Positions 44,379 to 54,105 of a stretch of 64,000 nucleotides of DNA are shown piece after piece. The stretch spans positions 1,982,501-2,046,500 of the forward strand of contig NZ_CP070506.1 of NCBI RefSeq assembly GCF_016925675.1, written 5' to 3'. Source of the stretch: Pseudomonas hygromyciniae. Lineage in GTDB: Bacteria > Pseudomonadota > Gammaproteobacteria > Pseudomonadales > Pseudomonadaceae. The notes beneath the pieces were generated by a model, which was not told the DNA's origin, ran no database searches, and worked only from the letters and a program-made list of their open reading frames with translations. The translations under genes and the position numbers were made by a program. Within the stretch, counting starts at the first letter, position 1, and the number at the start of each line of letters is the position of its first letter.

Positions 44379-46373
44379 ATGGAAACATTACGGGCGTTCC
44401 TGGTGGGGTTGCCGCGCCGCAAAAAACGACTGATTCAGGTGGCTACTGATGTGTTGGTCGTTTGGGCGGCGCTATGGCTTGCGTTCATCGTACGGCTTGG
44501 GATTGATGAGATGGTCAATCCGTTTCTGGAGCATCTCTGGCTGTTTATCGCCGCGCCTGTGGTCGCTATCCCTTTGTTTGTCCGCTTTGGCATGTATCGC
44601 GCAGTGATGCGATATTTTGGTAACGATGCACTAATCGCAATCATCAAGGCAGTCAGCTTGTCCTCCTTGATTTTGGGCGTTGTCGTTTACTGGTACAGTA
44701 ACCACCAGAATGTCGTCCCACGCTCCATTATTTTCAACTACTGGTGGCTCAGCCTGATCATGGTGGGTGGGCTACGTTTAGCCATGCGCCAATACTTTCT
44801 GGGAGACTGGTTCTCCGCATCGCAGCACATGCCGTTTACCAGTCGTGAAGACGGTCTGCCGCGTGTTGCCATCTATGGTGCGGGAGCAGCAGGCAACCAA
44901 TTGGTGGCGGCCTTGCGCATGGGCCGCGCGATGCGCCCAGTTGCCTTTATCGACGACGATGCCAGTATTACCGAGCGGGTCATCTCCGGACTACAAGTAT
45001 ACAAACCTAAACATATCCAACGTATGATCGACGCCACCGGCGCTCAAGAGATCCTGCTCGCGATTCCCTCATCCAATCGTGGCCGGCGTCGTGAAATTCT
45101 TGGGTTCCTCGAAGGCTTCCCCCTCCATGTACGAAGTGTTCCTGGCTTTATGGATCTGGCCAGCGGTCGAGTCAAGGTCGATGACATTCAGGAAGTCGAC
45201 ATCGCCGACCTCTTGGGCCGTGATACCGTACCTGCTCAGGGCGAACTCCTGGAGCACTGCGTTAAGGGTCAGAATGTCCTGGTGACGGGGGCTGGTGGCT
45301 CCATCGGTTCTGAGTTATGCCGGCAGATTCTGTCTCTGCGCCCCACGACACTGCTGTTGTTCGAGCACAGCGAGTTCAACCTTTACAGCATCCTCTCGGA
45401 GCTTGAGCAACGGATCGTTCGCGAGTCGCTGCCAGTCAAGCTGCTACCTATACTGGGCTCGGTGCGTAATCAGTCCAAATTGCTGGACGTGATGAAAACC
45501 TGGCATGTAGATACCGTCTACCACGCTGCTGCCTACAAGCATGTGCCGATGGTCGAGCACAATATTGCTGAGGGCGTGTTGAACAATGTGATCGGCACCC
45601 TGAACACGGCTCAAGCTGCGTTGCAGTCGGGCGTTGCCAACTTTGTCCTGATCTCCACCGACAAGGCTGTGCGTCCCACCAATGTCATGGGCAGCACCAA
45701 GCGTCTGGCCGAGCTGACGTTGCAAGCCCTGAGTCGTGAACTGGCGCCGGTATTGTTCGGTGATAATGCCAATATTTCCCGTGTCAACAAAACCCGTTTC
45801 ACCATGGTGCGTTTCGGTAATGTGTTGGGTTCCTCTGGCTCGGTGATTCCGCTGTTTCACAAGCAAATCAAGTCCGGCGGGCCTCTGACTGTGACCCACC
45901 CGAAAATCACGCGCTACTTCATGACCATCCCCGAGGCCGCGCAGTTGGTCATTCAGGCCGGTTCCATGGGGCAGGGCGGTGATGTGTTTGTACTGGACAT
46001 GGGCGAACCGGTGAAAATCGTTGAACTGGCCGAGAAAATGATCCATCTGTCCGGCCTTAGCGTACGCTCCGACAAAAATCCCCACGGCGACATTGCCATC
46101 GAGTTTTCCGGCTTGCGCCCTGGCGAGAAGCTCTACGAAGAGTTGCTCATCGGTGACAATGTTGTCGCGACCCAGCACCCGATGATCATGAGTGCCAACG
46201 AAGATCACCTGCCATGGGATGTACTCAAGGACAAGCTGACTCAATTGCTCGCGGCAGTGGAAGCGGACGACTACAACCGCGTCCGCCAGCTCTTGCGCGA
46301 TACCGTCAGCGGTTATGCCCCAGACGGTGAGATTGTCGATTGGATCTACCAGCAACGGCGCTTGGAGCCCTGA
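44379..46373 (+). CDS. wbpM: Membrane-bound UDP-GlcNAc 4,6-dehydratase WbpM
   Basis: WbpM makes UDP-4-keto-6-deoxy-GlcNAc, the precursor of QuiNAc and FucNAc. From ATG 44379 (M-E-T-L-R-A-F-L-V-G-L-P-R-R-K-K) it has 664 residues, matching the family and preceded by AAGGGG; a GTG 15 bases earlier is less likely. The first 130 residues hold four membrane helices, followed by a CoA-binding-like domain (VAIYGAGAAGNQLV) and the SDR domain (GAGGSIGSELCRQI, SMK site in NVMGSTKRLAE). It marks the downstream border of the O-antigen locus and is followed by a terminator. Confidence 0.96.
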   Translation: METLRAFLVGLPRRKKRLIQVATDVLVVWAALWLAFIVRLGIDEMVNPFLEHLWLFIAAPVVAIPLFVRFGMYRAVMRYFGNDALIAIIKAVSLSSLILGVVVYWYSNHQNVVPRSIIFNYWWLSLIMVGGLRLAMRQYFLGDWFSASQHMPFTSREDGLPRVAIYGAGAAGNQLVAALRMGRAMRPVAFIDDDASITERVISGLQVYKPKHIQRMIDATGAQEILLAIPSSNRGRRREILGFLEGFPLHVRSVPGFMDLASGRVKVDDIQEVDIADLLGRDTVPAQGELLEHCVKGQNVLVTGAGGSIGSELCRQILSLRPTTLLLFEHSEFNLYSILSELEQRIVRESLPVKLLPILGSVRNQSKLLDVMKTWHVDTVYHAAAYKHVPMVEHNIAEGVLNNVIGTLNTAQAALQSGVANFVLISTDKAVRPTNVMGSTKRLAELTLQALSRELAPVLFGDNANISRVNKTRFTMVRFGNVLGSSGSVIPLFHKQIKSGGPLTVTHPKITRYFMTIPEAAQLVIQAGSMGQGGDVFVLDMGEPVKIVELAEKMIHLSGLSVRSDKNPHGDIAIEFSGLRPGEKLYEELLIGDNVVATQHPMIMSANEDHLPWDVLKDKLTQLLAAVEADDYNRVRQLLRDTVSGYAPDGEIVDWIYQQRRLEP

Positions 46374-46433
46374 GTTAACACCCTGTAACTCACCCATTTT
46401 TGACTATCCCCCCACATCACCTAAGTTTGAAAG

Positions 46434-46455
46434 GCAGCTTCGGAAAGCTGCTTTT
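46434..46455 (+). terminator. Rho-independent terminator after wbpM
   Basis: GCAGCTT (46434-46440), loop CGGA, AAGCTGC (46445-46451), then TTTT. It lies about 60 bases after the wbpM stop and just before comEA. Confidence 0.75.
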
Positions 46456-46481
46456 CCCACTGTTGTCATGGAGCGTCTCTA

Positions 46482-46814
46482 ATGCGTAAATCCGTTTTTT
46501 CCTCCCTGCTTTTTGCCCTTCTCACCAGCCTGTCCGTCACGGCCATGGCCGCCCCGTCGGCCAAGCCCGAAGCGCCAATGCCGGTAGCGGCCCAGGTAGA
46601 CAAAAGCGAAAAGTCGGCCCCAAAAGTCAACCTCAACGCAGCCGACGCTGAAACCCTGCGCCGAGATCTGTTCGGTATTGGCGCCGCCAAGGCCAAGGCG
46701 ATCATCGCTTATCGCGAGTCCAATGGATCGTTCACGGCGGTGGATGAGTTGCTGGAGGTGAAGGGGGATTGGCAAGTCGCTGCTGGAGAAGAATCGCGAC
46801 AGGCTGGAGGTTAA
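46482..46814 (+). CDS. ComEA family helix-hairpin-helix protein (3' end shifted)
   Basis: A secreted small DNA-binding protein: signal peptide MRKSVFSSLLFALLTSLSVT with cleavage after A-M-A, a short linker, then a helix-hairpin-helix (VNLNAADAETL, FGIGAAKAKAIIAYRE, FTAVDELLEVKG). As read it ends DWQVAAGEESRQAGG. If G5 at 46763-46767 were G4, the end would be KGIGKSLLEKNRDRLEVK at TAA 46816-46818, the classical second hairpin, giving 111 residues. The as-read C-terminus is thus probably wrong. A terminator follows. Confidence 0.88.
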   Translation: MRKSVFSSLLFALLTSLSVTAMAAPSAKPEAPMPVAAQVDKSEKSAPKVNLNAADAETLRRDLFGIGAAKAKAIIAYRESNGSFTAVDELLEVKGDWQVAAGEESRQAGG

Positions 46815-46828
46815 GTAATCAAGGCAGG

Positions 46829-46854
46829 AGGCCGGTCATTGACCGGCCTTTTTT
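46829..46854. terminator. Terminator after comEA, shared with the convergent TetR gene
   Basis: AGGCCGGTC (46829-46837), loop ATT, GACCGGCCT (46841-46849), then TTTTT. It overlaps the last codons of the minus-strand regulator, so it probably works for both directions. Confidence 0.85.
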
Positions 46855-47426
46855 ATATCTGCAGTGGCTGTATTGACCCCGGTTTTCAGGCTTTCCCGCA
46901 CGACGTCGAGAATGCGTGTCGCCAGTTGTGGGTTTTCGACACTACGTGCCAGTACCAATGCGCCTACCAGTGTCGACATGATCACCAGGCTTTGTTCGTC
47001 TGCACTGGGGCTGCCCAATGCGGTTTCGATTTGCTTGAGTCGGGCGTCGAGGACTGTATCGGTGGTGGGGCTCTGTTGGCCGCGTTGCCCCAGTTCCGAG
47101 GACATGGTGGGCAACGGGCAGCCTTGGTCGGGGGAGGTGTGGTGCCACTCGGACAAGTAGCTGTCGATGAATGCTTCCAGCGGCCGCTCTTGGCTGAAGA
47201 GCGCCGCACAATGGGCATCCAGCTCGGCGGAGGCCGCTTGCAGGGCTTTTTCCACCAGTTCGTCTTTGGATTTGAAGTGGGCGTAGAACCCGCCATGGGT
47301 CAGGTTCAGCGCTTTCATCAGGGGCTGAAGCCCGGTGGCGCCGATGCCGTCGCGACGAAACCGCACCGACGCCTCTTTAATGATGCGCTGGTGGGTTTGA
47401 GCTTTGTGATTTTGCGAGTAGCGCAT
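46836..47426 (-). CDS. TetR/AcrR family transcriptional regulator
   Basis: A 196-residue repressor-type protein. The N-terminal helix-turn-helix (about 12-58) contains FRRDGIGATGLQPLMKALNLTHGGFYAHFKSKDEL, of which the part after the turn (THGGFYAHF) is the family signature. The rest is the ligand-binding helical domain with a CPLPTMSSELG region. No divergent target gene is adjacent; the upstream neighbour on the same strand is the DUF2897 gene. Effector and targets are unknown. Confidence 0.9.
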   Translation of the reverse strand: MRYSQNHKAQTHQRIIKEASVRFRRDGIGATGLQPLMKALNLTHGGFYAHFKSKDELVEKALQAASAELDAHCAALFSQERPLEAFIDSYLSEWHHTSPDQGCPLPTMSSELGQRGQQSPTTDTVLDARLKQIETALGSPSADEQSLVIMSTLVGALVLARSVENPQLATRILDVVRESLKTGVNTATADIKKAGQ

Positions 47427-47560
47427 AAGAGGGCCCTCTGAAACATCAGGCCATATTAACCAAGGTTTGGCGGCGTTTCTCGGTGCGATTACAAATTTGC
47501 ACTAATCTGAATCGGTTCGCCTGGCGTGCTGCCGGTATCGGTCAGCACGGGGCGTTTGTT

Positions 47561-47728
47561 TCAGCGATCTTGCGCATCCTTGGCGTCAGCCTGAGCATTG
47601 CGCTCGGCGACGCGTTTGCGTTGTTCGTCGGTCAGTTCCACTTTGTTGGCGCTGTCACGCAGCATCATCAAGCCACCAACGATCGAACCGATGGCGACCA
47701 CCATGATCAACCAGGCATACCAGGGCAT
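47561..47728 (-). CDS. DUF2897 family small membrane protein
   Basis: A 55-residue protein from ATG 47728, preceded by the ribosome site AAGGAGA; the open frame is longer upstream but without a site. It has one membrane segment (WLIMVVAIGSIVGGLMML) and a charged C-terminal tail (ELTDEQRKRVAERNA). This is the DUF2897 pattern found in pseudomonads. Function unknown. Confidence 0.8.
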   Translation of the reverse strand: MPWYAWLIMVVAIGSIVGGLMMLRDSANKVELTDEQRKRVAERNAQADAKDAQDR

Positions 47729-47839
47729 AGGGCTCTCCTTGAGGCTGACTGCCATAGGGAAGATTCCCCACGGCACTATCAGCTTTGAGTGACGGCGTTC
47801 GTCAGTCGTTCCATTGTAGGCCCGTTCTGCCTCGCTGGT

Positions 47840-49204
47840 TTAGAGCCCAGTCAACATTGCATCTGCCGGTGCGTCGGCGCGGTCTTGGGCAGTCAGTTGG
47901 AAGTAGATGAAGCCTGCGGCCATGAACCCAAGGAAGATCAGGCCGATCAGGGTGTTGAACCATGCCATGGCCACCAGGCAGACCAGCGCCAGGATCAGGG
48001 CGATTGCCGGTACGATGGGATATCCCGGCGCGCGGAAGGTGCGTTCCAGCAGCGGTTCGCTCCTACGCAGCTTGAACAGGCTGAGCATGCTCATGATGTA
48101 CATGACGATGGCACCGAACACCGCCATGGTGATCATCGCGGCGGTGAGGGTCATGCCGCCGAGGTTGATCAGGCCGTCGCTGTAGATCGCGGCGATGCCC
48201 ACCACACCACCGGCAAGAATGGCCCGGTGGGGTGTCTGGAAGCGTGACAGCTTGGCCAGAGAGGAGGGCAGGTAGCCGGCGCGGGCCAGGGCGAAGAACT
48301 GGCGCGAGTAGCCGAGGATGATGCCGTGGAAGCTGGCGACCAGGCCAAACAGGCCAATCCACACCAGCATATGCAGCCAGCCGGAGCTTTCGCCCACCAC
48401 GGTCTTCATCGCCTGGGGCAATGGGTCGTTGATGTTCGACAGGGTGCGCCAGTCGCCCACGCCGCCAGCAAAGAACATCACGCCCATGGCCAAAAACACC
48501 AGGGTCAGGATGCCGCTGATATAAGCCTTGGGGATCGTGCGCTTGGGGTCCTTGGCTTCTTCGGCGGCCATGGCGGCGCCTTCGATGGCGAGGAAGAACC
48601 AGATGGCGAAGGGGATTGCGGCAAAGATTCCGGCAATCGCCGGCGTGCCAAAGGTGTCGGAGCCTGCCCAGCCGTTGAGGGCGAAGTTGCTGAAGCTGAA
48701 CGCCGGCGCGACCACGCCCATGAATACCAGCAACTCGGCCACGGCCAGTACACACACCACCAACTCGAAGGTCGCGGCCAGTTTCACCCCGAGAATATTC
48801 AAACCCATGAACACGAAGTAGGCCCCGACCGCCGCGTGTTTAGGGTCGAGTGCCGGGAACTGCACATTCAGGTAGGCACCAATGGCCAGGGCAATCGCCG
48901 GCGGCGCGAAGACGAATTCGATCAAGGTGGCCAGCCCTGCAATCAATCCACCTTTCTCGCCGAAGGCCCGACGGCTGTAGGCAAACGGCCCGCCTGCGTG
49001 GGGAATCGCGGTGGTCAGTTCGGTGAAGCTGAAGATGAAACAGGTGTACATGGCGGCGACCATCAATGACGTCACCAGGAAGCCCAGCGTCCCGGCCACG
49101 CCCCAACCATAGCTCCAGCCAAAGTACTCGCCGGAGATCACCAGCCCGACGGCGATGCCCCACAGGTGCAAGGTGCCCAAGGTGGGCTTGAGTTGTGTGT
49201 TCAT
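47840..49204 (-). CDS. Ethanolamine permease-type APC transporter
   Basis: A 454-residue APC-superfamily permease with 12 predicted helices. The N-terminus GTLHLWGIAVGLVISGEYFG and the segment IPHAGGPFAYSRRAFG are typical of ethanolamine permeases of Pseudomonas (eat). EGAAMAAEEAKDPKRTIPKA is the APC family loop. No ethanolamine ammonia-lyase genes are in the window, so the substrate is inferred from similarity. Upstream (49317-49363) an inverted repeat TTGAGACCG/CGGTCTCAA could be a regulator site. Confidence 0.82.
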   Translation of the reverse strand: MNTQLKPTLGTLHLWGIAVGLVISGEYFGWSYGWGVAGTLGFLVTSLMVAAMYTCFIFSFTELTTAIPHAGGPFAYSRRAFGEKGGLIAGLATLIEFVFAPPAIALAIGAYLNVQFPALDPKHAAVGAYFVFMGLNILGVKLAATFELVVCVLAVAELLVFMGVVAPAFSFSNFALNGWAGSDTFGTPAIAGIFAAIPFAIWFFLAIEGAAMAAEEAKDPKRTIPKAYISGILTLVFLAMGVMFFAGGVGDWRTLSNINDPLPQAMKTVVGESSGWLHMLVWIGLFGLVASFHGIILGYSRQFFALARAGYLPSSLAKLSRFQTPHRAILAGGVVGIAAIYSDGLINLGGMTLTAAMITMAVFGAIVMYIMSMLSLFKLRRSEPLLERTFRAPGYPIVPAIALILALVCLVAMAWFNTLIGLIFLGFMAAGFIYFQLTAQDRADAPADAMLTGL

Positions 49205-49504
49205 TGCGCTGCTTCCTGAACGGTTTGGAATGTTTCAGGACGTTGCAGCGGCCATGCCAGCTTGGAAAAGGGTGTCGTAAAGGGCTGGAACTGTCGTGCG
49301 GGAGATAGTCTGTTGCTTGAGACCGTTATTTCGTGCACCAGGGTAGGGCGATAGCGGTCTCAACAGCCCCAAAAACCTCACCTTCACCCACTCTTTACGC
49401 CATCTTTACGCCCCCCTCCACCCCCCTCGCCCTCGCTCCTTTACACCCCTCCTGCGGACAATGCCCCCCATACGCGGCAGTCGCCGTATGACGGAGAAAC
49501 TTCC
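49205..49504. promoter_or_regulatory. Divergent control region between the permease and kdpF
   Basis: Three hundred bases with no gene. The part near kdp is C-rich and contains the direct repeat TCTTTACGCC at 49392-49401 and 49403-49412, 11 bases apart, plus a third CTTTACACC at 49439-49447. TTTAC half-sites resemble the E. coli KdpE operator, so these are candidate KdpE sites. Nearer the permease is the inverted repeat TTGAGACCG (49317-49325)/CGGTCTCAA (49355-49363). Confidence 0.55.
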
Positions 49505-49594
49505 ATGAGTGTTCTGGATGGGGTGTCACTGCTATTGGCCGTGGCGCTGTTCATTTATCTGCTGGTTGCGCTGTTGCGCGCGGATCGGGGCTAG
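49505..49594 (+). CDS. kdpF: K+-transporting ATPase subunit KdpF
   Basis: A 29-residue single-helix protein, MSVLDGVSLLLAVALFIYLL then VALLRADRG, with ribosome site GACGGAGAAAC. KdpF stabilises the KdpABC complex in the inner membrane. It is 8 bases from kdpA and is too short for most gene callers. Confidence 0.9.
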   Translation: MSVLDGVSLLLAVALFIYLLVALLRADRG

Positions 49595-49602
49595 GAGCGG
49601 CT

Positions 49603-51297
49603 ATGCAAAGTTATGATTATTGGCTGATCATCGCCTTCTTCGTCTTGGTGCTGGTTCCGGCGCCATTTCTGGGGCGCTTCTACTACAAGGTGATGGAAGG
49701 GCAGCGCACCTGGCTAACGCCGGTGCTCGGGCCGGTGGAGCGCGTGTGTTATCGCGTGGCCGGGGTCGATGCGCAACAAGAGCAGAGTTGGCAGAAATAC
49801 ACCTTGGCGCTGCTGGCGTTCAACCTGGCGGGCTTTTTACTGCTGTTCGCGATCCTGTTGTTCCAGGACTACTTGCCGCTCAACCCGCAGCAATTACCCG
49901 GTCAGGAGTGGACGCAGGCGTTCAACACCGCAGTCAGTTTCATGACCAACACCAACTGGCAGTCCTACAGCGGTGAGGCGACTCTCAGCTACCTGAGCCA
50001 GATGGCTGGCCTGACCGTGCAGAACTTTGTCAGTGCGGCCACGGGCCTTGCCGTCCTTGTCGCCCTTTGCCGTGGGATTGGTCGCAAATCCGCCAGCACC
50101 CTGGGTAATTTCTGGGTGGACATGACCCGCGCCACCCTCTATGGCCTGCTGCCATTGTGCCTGGTGCTGGCGTTGTTCCTGGTGTGGCAGGGCGTGCCGC
50201 AAACCTTCGCCCACTACGTTGATGCGCTGACCCTACAGGGTGTCGACCAAGTGATCCCGCTCGGCCCGGCCGCCAGCCAGATTGCGATCAAGCAACTGGG
50301 GACCAACGGCGGTGGCTTCTTCGGTGTCAACTCGGCGCACCCATTCGAAGACCCGACGGCCTGGGCCAACCTGTTTGAAGTGGCGGCGATCATCATGATC
50401 CCGGTGGCGCTGGTGTTCACCTTTGGCCACTACGTCAAGGACCTGCGCCAGAGCCGCGCGATCCTTGGCTGCATGCTCGCGCTGTTCCTGATCGGCGGTT
50501 CGGTGTCGCTGTGGTCCGAGTACCAACCCAACCCGACCCTGAACAATCCGGCCGTGGAGCAGACTGCGCCGCTGGAAGGTAAGGAAGCGCGCTTCGGCAC
50601 CACCGGCACGGTGCTGTGGTCGGTGACCACCACGGCGGCGTCCAACGGTTCGGTCAACGGCATGCAGGACAGCCTCAACCCCCTGAGCGGGATGGTGGCG
50701 CTGGTCAATATGATGGTCGGCGAAGTGATCTTCGGCGGCGTCGGCGCCGGCATGTACGGCATGCTGCTTAACGTGCTGATCGCGGTATTCCTCGCCGGCT
50801 TGATGATTGGCCGCACCCCGGAATACCTCGGCAAGAAACTCCAGGCCCGGGAAGTGCAACTGCTGGTGGTGACCCTGTTGGTGATGCCCGTTGGCGTACT
50901 GGTACTTGGCGCGATTGCCGCCAGCGTGCCGGCTACCGCCGCGACCATCACCAACCCTGGCCCCCACGGTTTCAGCCAGTTGCTGTACGGCTACACCTCG
51001 GCCAGTGCCAACAACGGTTCGGCGTTTGCTGGCCTTGGCGCCAACACGCCGTTTCACAACCTGATGCTCGGGTTGGGCATGTTGATCGGCCGCTTTGGCT
51101 ACATCCTCCCAGTCCTGGCCCTGGCCGGTAGCCTGGCGATGAAGAAAAGCGCACCGATTGGCCAGAACAGTTTCCCGACCCACGGCCCGTTGTTCGTGAC
51201 GTTGCTGACCGTGACCATTTTGCTGGTGGGCGGCCTGACGTTCCTGCCGGCGCTGGCATTGGGCCCTATCGCTGAACACCTGAGCATGGGCTTCTAA
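49603..51297 (+). CDS. kdpA: K+-transporting ATPase subunit KdpA
   Basis: The potassium-channel-like, ion-selecting subunit of the high-affinity Kdp pump. The 564-residue protein has about 10 membrane helices and four pore-loop regions, for example [31 protein letters not shown] and [13 protein letters not shown], whose glycines line the selectivity filter. The start and length match the family. kdpB follows after 5 bases. Confidence 0.97.
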   Translation: MQSYDYWLIIAFFVLVLVPAPFLGRFYYKVMEGQRTWLTPVLGPVERVCYRVAGVDAQQEQSWQKYTLALLAFNLAGFLLLFAILLFQDYLPLNPQQLPGQEWTQAFNTAVSFMTNTNWQSYSGEATLSYLSQMAGLTVQNFVSAATGLAVLVALCRGIGRKSASTLGNFWVDMTRATLYGLLPLCLVLALFLVWQGVPQTFAHYVDALTLQGVDQVIPLGPAASQIAIKQLGTNGGGFFGVNSAHPFEDPTAWANLFEVAAIIMIPVALVFTFGHYVKDLRQSRAILGCMLALFLIGGSVSLWSEYQPNPTLNNPAVEQTAPLEGKEARFGTTGTVLWSVTTTAASNGSVNGMQDSLNPLSGMVALVNMMVGEVIFGGVGAGMYGMLLNVLIAVFLAGLMIGRTPEYLGKKLQAREVQLLVVTLLVMPVGVLVLGAIAASVPATAATITNPGPHGFSQLLYGYTSASANNGSAFAGLGANTPFHNLMLGLGMLIGRFGYILPVLALAGSLAMKKSAPIGQNSFPTHGPLFVTLLTVTILLVGGLTFLPALALGPIAEHLSMGF

Positions 51298-51302
51298 GGG
51301 GT

Positions 51303-53366
51303 ATGAACATGAATATGCCTGTAAACAACGCCGCTCCGGTCAAGACCCAGGAGTCGGCCAAGACTGCGATCTCGGCCCTGTGGCGCCCCGCGCTGGTCCA
51401 GGCGTTCGTCAAGCTGGACCCGCGCCAGTTGAAGCGTTCGCCGGTGATGCTGGTGGTTGAGTTGACCGCGATCCTCACTACCGTGCTGTGCCTGGTGCCG
51501 GACAGCAGCGTGCCGACCTTTGTCGCGGTGCAGATTGCTCTGTGGCTGTGGTTCACCGTGCTGTTCGCCAACTTCGCCGAAGCCCTGGCCGAGGGCCGTG
51601 GCAAGGCACGCGCCGATAGCCTCAAGGCCGGCAGTGAAGGCCTGAGTGCGCGGCGCCAGGAGGCCGATGGCAGCTTCAAGGTGGTACCCGCCACCAGCCT
51701 GCGCAAAGGCGATGTGGTGCGGGTAGCGGCCGGGGAAATGATCCCTGGTGACGGCGAAGTCATCGAAGGCATCGCGGCGGTCAACGAAGCGGCGATCACC
51801 GGTGAGTCCGCGCCGGTCATCCGCGAATCCGGCGGCGATCGTTCGGCGGTCACCGGCAATACCCGGTTGGTCTCGGACTGGCTGGTGATTCGCATCACCG
51901 CCAACCCCGGCGAGTCGACCCTGGACCGCATGATCGCCTTGGTCGAAGGCGCCAAGCGCCAGAAAACCCCCAACGAAGTGGCGTTGGACATCCTACTGAT
52001 CGGCTTGACCCTGATCTTCCTGCTGGTGGTCGTGACCTTGCAGCCGTTCGCCCATTTCGCCAATGGCAGCCTGCCCCTGGTGTTCCTGGTGGCGCTGCTG
52101 GTCACGCTGATTCCCACCACCATCGGTGGCCTGCTATCGGCCATCGGCATCGCCGGTATGGATCGCCTGGTGCGCCTCAATGTGATCGCCAAGTCCGGGC
52201 GCGCCGTGGAAGCGGCGGGGGACGTGCACGTGCTGTTGCTGGACAAGACCGGCACCATCACCTTCGGTAACCGCCGCTGCGCTGGCGTTTATGCCGCGCC
52301 CGGCGTCAACGGCAAGGAGTTGGCCGAAGGCGCGCTGCTGGCCTCGCTGGCAGACGATACGGCGGAAGGCAAGTCCATCGTCGAATACCTGCGTGCCCTG
52401 CATCCGTACACCGAGCCCTCGGTACAAGAACTGACGGGCGTGCCGTTCAGTGCCGAAACGCGCTTGTCCGGTGTGGACTATCAAGGCCGCGTCTACCGTA
52501 AAGGCGCTGTTGATTCGCTGCTGGCGTTTATCGGTCTGCAACGCCAGGACCTGTTGCCGGCGCTGTCCCGGGAAATCGACAAGATCGCCCAGAGTGGCGG
52601 CACCCCGTTGCTGGTGTGTGCCGATGGCAAATTGCTGGGGGCGATCCACCTCAAGGACGTGGTCAAGCCCGGTATTCGCGAACGCTTTGCCGAGCTGCGC
52701 AAGCTGGGGATCCGCACGGTGATGGTGACCGGCGACAACCCCTTGACCGCCGCCGCCATTGCCGCCGAAGCCGGTGTGGATGATGTGCTGGCAGAGGCCA
52801 CGCCAGAGAAGAAACTGGCGCGCATCCGCCATGAGCAGAACGACGGGCGCCTGGTGGCCATGTGTGGCGACGGTGCCAACGACGCTCCGGCCCTGGCCCA
52901 GGCGGATGTGGGCATGGCGATGAATGACGGGACCCAGGCGGCCCGCGAGGCGGCGAATATGGTCGACCTCGACAGCGATCCGACCAAGCTGCTGGACGTG
53001 GTGCAGATCGGCAAGGAATTGCTGGTGACCCGGGGCGCGCTGACGACCTTTTCCATCGCCAACGACGTGGCCAAGTACTTCGCGATCCTGCCGGCACTGT
53101 TCGCCTCGATCTATCCGCAACTGGGCGTACTCAACGTGATGCATCTGAGCAGCCCGCAGAGCGCGATTCTGTCGGCCATTGTGTTCAACGCGCTGATCAT
53201 CGTGGTGCTCATTCCTTTGGCACTGCGCGGTGTGCGGGTGCAGGCGGCGAGTGCGGCGGCGTTGCTGCGGCGCAACCTGCTGATCTATGGCGTGGGCGGG
53301 CTTTTGGTGCCGTTCGCCGGGATCAAGGCGATCGACATGCTGCTGACTGCGCTGCATCTGGTCTGA
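51303..53366 (+). CDS. kdpB: K+-transporting ATPase ATP-binding subunit KdpB
   Basis: The P-type ATPase subunit of Kdp, 687 residues. Visible motifs: TGES in the actuator domain, [10 protein letters not shown] with the phosphorylated aspartate, [20 protein letters not shown], and [19 protein letters not shown]. The N-terminus before the first helix (to about residue 45) is a short cytoplasmic tail. Two further in-frame ATGs follow the first within five codons; the first is preceded by AAGGGG. Confidence 0.97.
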   Translation: MNMNMPVNNAAPVKTQESAKTAISALWRPALVQAFVKLDPRQLKRSPVMLVVELTAILTTVLCLVPDSSVPTFVAVQIALWLWFTVLFANFAEALAEGRGKARADSLKAGSEGLSARRQEADGSFKVVPATSLRKGDVVRVAAGEMIPGDGEVIEGIAAVNEAAITGESAPVIRESGGDRSAVTGNTRLVSDWLVIRITANPGESTLDRMIALVEGAKRQKTPNEVALDILLIGLTLIFLLVVVTLQPFAHFANGSLPLVFLVALLVTLIPTTIGGLLSAIGIAGMDRLVRLNVIAKSGRAVEAAGDVHVLLLDKTGTITFGNRRCAGVYAAPGVNGKELAEGALLASLADDTAEGKSIVEYLRALHPYTEPSVQELTGVPFSAETRLSGVDYQGRVYRKGAVDSLLAFIGLQRQDLLPALSREIDKIAQSGGTPLLVCADGKLLGAIHLKDVVKPGIRERFAELRKLGIRTVMVTGDNPLTAAAIAAEAGVDDVLAEATPEKKLARIRHEQNDGRLVAMCGDGANDAPALAQADVGMAMNDGTQAAREAANMVDLDSDPTKLLDVVQIGKELLVTRGALTTFSIANDVAKYFAILPALFASIYPQLGVLNVMHLSSPQSAILSAIVFNALIIVVLIPLALRGVRVQAASAAALLRRNLLIYGVGGLLVPFAGIKAIDMLLTALHLV

Positions 53367-53372
53367 CCCAAC

Positions 53373-53398
53373 CCTTGCAGGAGCCGGCTCCTGCAAGG
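53373..53398. repeat. Perfect 26-base palindrome between kdpB and kdpC
   Basis: CCTTGCAGGAGCC followed directly by GGCTCCTGCAAGG, without a loop base. It resembles a compact REP half-site pair and may attenuate or stabilise the kdp mRNA between the two genes. Confidence 0.75.
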
Positions 53399-53423
53399 TC
53401 ACGATTGAATTGAGGAAGCTGAA

Positions 53424-53969
53424 ATGTCCAACATGATCCGTCCGGCCATAAGCCTGTTGGTATTGATGACCCTGATCACTGGCGTGGCCTATCCACTGGT
53501 AGTGACCGGCGTCGCCCAAGTAGCCTTTCCCGACCAGGCCAATGGCAGCCTGGTGCGCGATGCTGAAGGCAAGGTGCGGGGTTCAAGCCTGATTGCCCAG
53601 GAATTTACCGGCGAGCGCTGGTTCCACTCGCGGCCTTCGGCAGGTGCGTTTGCCACGGTCTCCAGCAGTGCCAGCAACCTGGGCCCAAGCAACCCGGCGC
53701 TGGCGACGCGGGTGTTCGACGACGCTGGCAAAATCCAGGTCCCAGGCCAGGGCCCCGTGCCTCTGGCGCTGTTGACGACCTCCGGCAGTGGTCTTGATCC
53801 GCACTTGCCACCGCAGGCAATTGCCTATCAACTGGCGCGGGTGGCGGCCGCACGCCAGCTACCGGTGTCGACCCTGGAGCGCTTGATGGACGAGCATATC
53901 GAGCAGCCGCTGGTGGGGCCGCCGGTGGTGAATGTACTGGCGCTGAACATGGCGCTGGAAAAGTTGTAA
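53424..53969 (+). CDS. kdpC: K+-transporting ATPase subunit KdpC
   Basis: A 181-residue subunit with one N-terminal membrane helix ([20 protein letters not shown]) and a periplasmic domain that assists ATP and potassium binding. [16 protein letters not shown] and [12 protein letters not shown] are family motifs, and the end [13 protein letters not shown] is typical. It is separated from kdpD by a REP pair. Confidence 0.95.
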   Translation: MSNMIRPAISLLVLMTLITGVAYPLVVTGVAQVAFPDQANGSLVRDAEGKVRGSSLIAQEFTGERWFHSRPSAGAFATVSSSASNLGPSNPALATRVFDDAGKIQVPGQGPVPLALLTTSGSGLDPHLPPQAIAYQLARVAAARQLPVSTLERLMDEHIEQPLVGPPVVNVLALNMALEKL

Positions 53970-53973
53970 CTCC

Positions 53974-54074
53974 CTGTAGGAGCGAGCTTGCTCGCGAAAA
54001 ACCTGAGGGCGCCGCGCTTATCCAGGATGAGCGCGGTGTACTTGAGTGCTTCGCGAGCAAGCTCGCTCCTACAG
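53974..54074. repeat. REP doublet between kdpC and kdpD
   Basis: CTGTAGGAGCGAGCTTGCTC and the reverse complement GAGCAAGCTCGCTCCTACAG enclose about 55 bases. The arms are a variant of the REP at 1605. Placed inside the operon, it could lower expression of kdpDE relative to kdpFABC. Confidence 0.85.
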
Positions 54075-54105
54075 TGGCTCTATTGACCTTGAGAGACCTG
54101 TTCCC

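Noticed and set aside
50233..53519. Long antisense frames across kdpA and kdpB
   Set aside because: Shadows in high-GC coding DNA; translated products are low-complexity Arg/His/Gln-rich.
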